From positions 1 through 57,181 of the forward strand of contig JAFGOR010000101.1 of the NCBI GenBank assembly GCA_016926375.1: a DNA stretch of 57,181 nt, given 5' to 3'. The position numbers and the translations under genes are program-made. Positions 54,065-57,181 of this stretch are shown here, one piece after another (within the stretch, counting starts at the first letter, position 1; every line of letters begins with the position of its first letter). Source of the stretch: Bacteroidales bacterium (GTDB taxonomy: Bacteria > Bacteroidota > Bacteroidia > Bacteroidales > UBA10428). The notes beneath the pieces are model-generated. The model worked only from the letters and a program-made list of their open reading frames with translations. It had not been told where the DNA came from and made no database searches.

Positions 54065-55867
54065 TTAAAAATTAGGTACTCTGCCGGTTGCTTCACACGA
54101 TTCCTTAACCGCCTGGCCAAGGTCGAATCCGCTATCGTATTCTTTGTTTTTCTGAATCTTCTTTTCGTACAGGTGTCTGAAGTTTTTGAGACTGGAAAGC
54201 ATGGGATTGGCTGCAGTTTGCCCGAGGCCGCACCGGCTGGCTTTCAGTATTTTGCCCCAGGCAACGATGTCGTCTATATCCTGTTTAACACCCCGGGCAT
54301 CCAAAATTTTCAGCAGCTTATTCCTCAATAGGGTGGGGAGTATCCGGCAGGTCGAACAGCTTCCGCAGGATTCGTCAATAAAAAATTCCATGAAATTCAG
54401 CACAATGTCAGATAAGATATCGCGGTTGTGCCCAATGATAATCAATGATCCCCCGGTGGCCAGATCTTCGTAACCGAGAATCCGGTTAAACTCATTCGGA
54501 CCAATGATGGCGCCTGATGGCCCTCCAACTTGTACGGCCTGAACATCTTCAGCGTGAGCTCCTACCATATCCAAAATATCATTCACCGAAAATCCCCATA
54601 CTACTTCATATACACCGGGAAACTTGCAATCGCCCGAAACGCTCAGCAGTTTGGTTCCTGTTGATTCGGTGGTGCCGAATGATTTATACCAGTCGCCCCC
54701 GTTGAGCACAACTTTAACTACTGCACAAAGGGTTTCTACGTTGTTAACAACTGTAGGCATGTCGAGATAGCCCTTCTCAACAGGGAACGGAGGCCTGTCG
54801 CGCGGCTCACCGCGTTTTCCTTCTGCCGATTCAATTAATGCCGATTCTTCACCGCAAACATAAGCTCCTGCACCAAACTGGATGCGGATATCAAAATTGA
54901 AACCTTTTTTACCCAGTATGTTTTTCCCAAGGTAATTGGCTTCCCTGGCTACCTTTAGTATGGATTCAAGATAAGCCTGCAGGTATTTGTATTCATGGCG
55001 TAAATAAAGTATGCCTTCGTCTGCACCCACTGCGTAACCGGCAATCACCATGCCTTCAAACAACAACCGGGCCCTTTCGGTAAGGATAACCCTGTCTTTA
55101 AAGGTTCCCGGTTCGCCTTCATCGGCATTGCAGAATATGTATTTTTTTGGACCGGCTGCGTTTCGGCAGAACTCCCATTTCATACCTGTAGGAAAACCAG
55201 CTCCGCCTCTTCCCCGCATATTGGATTTCTTGACTTCGTCAATTACCTGCTCCGGCGTCATTTTGGTAATCTTCTCAATGACCTGTCCGGGCTTGAAGTT
55301 GCGTTCGAGAATGGGACCGATTTTTCGTATGTTGTTGGCCACAACGGATTTAATCAGGTCTGAGCTGTTCTGACCATCTCCATAATCGGCTACAACCATA
55401 TCGTGTATGCTTTTGCCTTCGCGGATATCCCGCACTATTTCCTTAACCCGGAATGGTGTAAGCCGGGTGAAAATCTGGTTGTTGATAATAGCAGCAGGCT
55501 CCTGGTCGTTCATGCCAATGCAGGAGGTGTCAAACAAACCAACCAATCCGTCGGAGGTAACCTCGCCAAAACGGATCCCCAGCTCTTTCATGAAGGTATG
55601 GGCTACCTCTGCCCTTCCCATCATGTTGGCAACGGCACTGTTGTTCAAAAAGATATGGTACTTTCCGGTAGGCTTCTGCGAAAAGAAATGGTAAAACGAG
55701 ATGGTCTGGTCCACGTCGACCTCCGACATACCCAGATCTTCCGCTATCTGCACGGTAATCTCATGCGGAATATAGCCGTATTCCGTCTGAACATCAATCA
55801 GGATATCCATAAGCCTGGTTTTATCCTTGCCGTACTTTTCCACAATTTTTTGAACACCTGTTTTCAT
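54065..55867 (-). CDS. hoxF: Hydrogenase diaphorase subunit, HoxF with fused degenerate HoxE-like domain
   Basis: A 600-residue diaphorase. Residues 1 to about 155 resemble NuoE/HoxE, but three of the four [2Fe-2S] cysteines are missing (only Cys115 in TSCIGMND is left). Residues about 190-600 are NuoF-like: NADH/FMN binding in RGRGGAGFPTGMKW and CNADEGEPGTFKDR, GAYVCGEESALIES, and the [4Fe-4S] set ESCGSCSTCR...CGLGQ. This oxidises or reduces NAD(H). The size and the reduced N-terminal cysteines are as reported for HoxF of Ralstonia-type NAD-reducing hydrogenases. The ATG at 55867 was chosen over one 60 bases upstream. It is the first gene of the hox operon. Confidence 0.92.
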   Translation of the reverse strand: MKTGVQKIVEKYGKDKTRLMDILIDVQTEYGYIPHEITVQIAEDLGMSEVDVDQTISFYHFFSQKPTGKYHIFLNNSAVANMMGRAEVAHTFMKELGIRFGEVTSDGLVGLFDTSCIGMNDQEPAAIINNQIFTRLTPFRVKEIVRDIREGKSIHDMVVADYGDGQNSSDLIKSVVANNIRKIGPILERNFKPGQVIEKITKMTPEQVIDEVKKSNMRGRGGAGFPTGMKWEFCRNAAGPKKYIFCNADEGEPGTFKDRVILTERARLLFEGMVIAGYAVGADEGILYLRHEYKYLQAYLESILKVAREANYLGKNILGKKGFNFDIRIQFGAGAYVCGEESALIESAEGKRGEPRDRPPFPVEKGYLDMPTVVNNVETLCAVVKVVLNGGDWYKSFGTTESTGTKLLSVSGDCKFPGVYEVVWGFSVNDILDMVGAHAEDVQAVQVGGPSGAIIGPNEFNRILGYEDLATGGSLIIIGHNRDILSDIVLNFMEFFIDESCGSCSTCRILPTLLRNKLLKILDARGVKQDIDDIVAWGKILKASRCGLGQTAANPMLSSLKNFRHLYEKKIQKNKEYDSGFDLGQAVKESCEATGRVPNF

Positions 55868-56402
55868 CCGTATATGATATTTATTTGTAAGAGTCGGATG
55901 CCGGTCCTGCCCCTTGCAGGAAAACACCCTTTAATCTGTTTGTGCGCTCCGGTTGTTGGAGTTCCCCTTTTATATGGTTACCACAAACCCCTATTAGCCA
56001 GTGAATACAAAATCCCAGCAATTCAAGAAGCTACTAATAAAGGCTTTTTACAATTGTTAATTATTTCACAACTAAAATATAATAGAAAAATAAGATTAAC
56101 AAGGATATTTGACAATTTAGAATGAGTTTAAGTAAATAATGCAATGCATCATTAAATAATTGATGCTTGTATCATGAGGTTTTCTGAGGTTTGACGTGAA
56201 CTGAGTTGAGGAAGTAACCAGTTAATTGCGATGATCTTTGGGAACCTTTACAGCCCGATAGTAACAAAATTACCCGGTTTATTGTTATGAATATAACACA
56301 TTTTCTTGTGTTTACAGCTGTCTGGCAGTCCCCAATGAGGATCTTTTAATAACTTTAACAGGCAAGCCGATCAATTGTCAATGGCGGAAGCAAACCAACG
56401 AC
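55868..56402. other. Intergenic region upstream of hoxF
   Basis: About 535 bp without a supported gene. It holds a TAnnTTTG box and a small palindrome (56265-56298) near its far end, implying a leader of about 390 nt if that promoter serves hoxF. I see no obvious riboswitch. Confidence 0.4.
56265..56298 (-). promoter_or_regulatory. Possible hox promoter with palindromic site
   Basis: On the minus strand TAATTTTG (56265-56272) matches TAnnTTTG, and TGTTAT GAAT ATAACA (56283-56298), a perfect 6-bp inverted repeat, overlaps its -33 region. It could be the operator for the hydrogenase genes. The long distance to hoxF makes it tentative. Confidence 0.35.
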
Positions 56403-56828
56403 TCAAAAGTCGGTTTCCCTGGCGCCATAGTCGTATTCCTGGTAAAAACTGGTTAGTGTCGTATAGATATCTTCAAACGACACGTAATGCTTTTCGCATC
56501 CCACTCTGGAGCAAAAGTGCACAGTTCCGCCTTTTTCCACACTGAAATCAATAATGGGAGCACCACACAAGTCGCAGACCTGTTTACCTATGAGTTCCTT
56601 TTTGCAATGCATGCACATCAGTTTGGCAATTTCCCCATTTACCAGTTCCACACTACTCTGCTTATCAAAGCATCCGTATGTGGAACAGAGATTCAAAATG
56701 CCCTGATTGCCATTCATATCAACCCTGACCTTGATACTGGGTTTTGCATTCAGAAACAACGTATGATCCATAAGTGATCTGTCACAGTGCGGACATTTTA
56801 CTTTCAGTGAAATCAGATTCTTGGCCAT
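56403..56828 (-). CDS. Cys-rich zinc-ribbon protein upstream of the hydrogenase operon
   Basis: A 141-residue protein with five Cys pairs: Cys12/15, Cys48/53, Cys72/75, Cys85/88 and Cys106/111. These form at least two or three zinc-ribbon knuckles; the pattern CPHC...CSTYGC recurs as CDLC...CSRVGC, suggesting an internal duplication. No further domain is recognised. It ends MSFxx-free in GARETDF. It could be a regulator, a metal-handling protein or a redox adaptor for the hox genes 535 bp downstream on the same strand. A perfect Shine-Dalgarno sits 4 bp upstream, which is rare in this window. Confidence 0.7.
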   Translation of the reverse strand: MAKNLISLKVKCPHCDRSLMDHTLFLNAKPSIKVRVDMNGNQGILNLCSTYGCFDKQSSVELVNGEIAKLMCMHCKKELIGKQVCDLCGAPIIDFSVEKGGTVHFCSRVGCEKHYVSFEDIYTTLTSFYQEYDYGARETDF

Positions 56829-56832
56829 AAAT

Positions 56833-56840
56833 CCTCCTTT
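56833..56840 (-). promoter_or_regulatory. Strong Shine-Dalgarno sequence of the zinc-ribbon gene
   Basis: AAAGGAGG on the minus strand, four bases before the ATG. It fixes the start. Few if any other genes in the window show such a site. Confidence 0.75.
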
Positions 56841-57070
56841 CAGTTATTGTAAATAATGCATAAGTTACAACAATTACCTGTCAATATCAAGTAATTTCAA
56901 CCTGTTAGCGAATTAACAAACGGACTGTCACAGATATGCCATGAAAAACCTGAACAGCTTGCCTGCTTTACGAGATCCCCTGCTCGACGATACTGATCAA
57001 AATCATAGCATATATCAGGGCCATTATCTTATTTTGATATGGGAACCTGTAAATCTGACTGTAATTAGTG
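56841..57070. other. Intergenic stretch at the right edge
   Basis: I see no gene, no RNA and no clear promoter box for the zinc-ribbon gene here. The last 111 bases of the window after it are repeat copy 2. Confidence 0.4.
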
Positions 57071-57181
57071 TCTGTCCATAAAGTCCCATTTGCCGCGTTA
57101 CGCTTGTCCGAAAATTGCTCATTTACGACTAGTAAACTCCGCATTTTCGGACTGCGCAAGCCTTGCAAATGGAACTCTCTG
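57071..57181. repeat. 111-bp dispersed hairpin element, copy 2 (runs off the window)
   Basis: It matches 39827-39937 with about seven differences and the same GTCCGAAAAT/ATTTTCGGAC stem. The element may continue beyond the right edge. Confidence 0.75.

Noticed and set aside
55920..56125. Protein-like plus-strand tail in the gap upstream of hoxF.
   Set aside because: It is only the extension of a frame antisense to hoxF and has no start of its own; no recognisable homology.

Overview
The window comes from a bacterium of the Bacteroidota, most likely an uncultured, strictly anaerobic member of the Bacteroidales/Marinilabiliales type. The evidence is SusC/SusD outer-membrane proteins with an ECF sigma/FecR pair, two giant FG-GAP/ASPIC lipoproteins, DUF4252 and GbsR-type proteins, and repeated copies of the Bacteroidota -7 promoter box TAnnTTTG a short distance upstream of genes. 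Shine-Dalgarno sequences are mostly absent. No tRNA, rRNA, CRISPR array or intact transposase was seen.

Region by region: (1) 258-6721, minus strand, is a GbsR/MarR-regulated tripartite RND efflux operon (regulator, TolC-like channel, adaptor lipoprotein, AcrB-like pump) that ends in a small PII-like protein and an intrinsic terminator; a long palindrome lies in its promoter. (2) 7273-8778 holds a small hypothetical gene and a deoxyhypusine-synthase-like gene. (3) 9246-13076, plus strand, is a lysine 2,3-aminomutase-like radical SAM gene, two tandem D-Ala-D-Ala-ligase-like ATP-grasp genes and a GNAT acetyltransferase. It looks like a small biosynthetic pathway for a beta-lysine conjugate or peptide and is the best candidate for an undescribed system. 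(4) 13098-23441 is mostly housekeeping: a GNAT, a beta-helix lipoprotein, a secreted EEP-family enzyme, MurB, a glycosyltransferase, an ABC exporter with a DUF4252 protein, and a malic enzyme fused to a phosphotransacetylase-like domain.

(5) 23746-39387, minus strand, is a nutrient-uptake locus: ECF sigma factor, FecR anti-sigma, STN-type SusC, SusD, terminator, ASPIC lipoprotein, a second SusD without its own SusC, and a second ASPIC lipoprotein. It has no glycoside hydrolase, so the substrate is unknown. A possible antisense-RNA terminator lies just upstream of susC, and a multi-hairpin candidate small RNA follows in the gap at 39.7-39.8 kb.

(6) 40610-48632, plus strand, is an amino-acid/aryl-acid energy module: ADP-forming acyl-CoA synthetase, ACT-domain protein, phenylacetate-CoA ligase, aminotransferase and a four-subunit 2-oxoacid:ferredoxin oxidoreductase. 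Together they interconvert amino acids, 2-oxoacids, acyl-CoAs and free acids, with ATP made or used and ferredoxin reduced or oxidised. (7) 49856-55867, minus strand, is a HoxFUYH-type NAD-linked [NiFe] hydrogenase with its maturation protease and a dihydroorotate-dehydrogenase-like flavoprotein, preceded by a Cys-rich zinc-ribbon gene. The hydrogenase could balance reductant from the fermentative module through NAD(H) and H2.

Intergenic regions carry several dispersed repeat families: CCTGCC/GGCAGG palindromes, a 93-bp hairpin element ending in CTTGACAGCTATGG, and a 111-bp element present at 39.8 kb and at the right edge of the window. Functions are assigned from sequence features read by eye; no database search was run.
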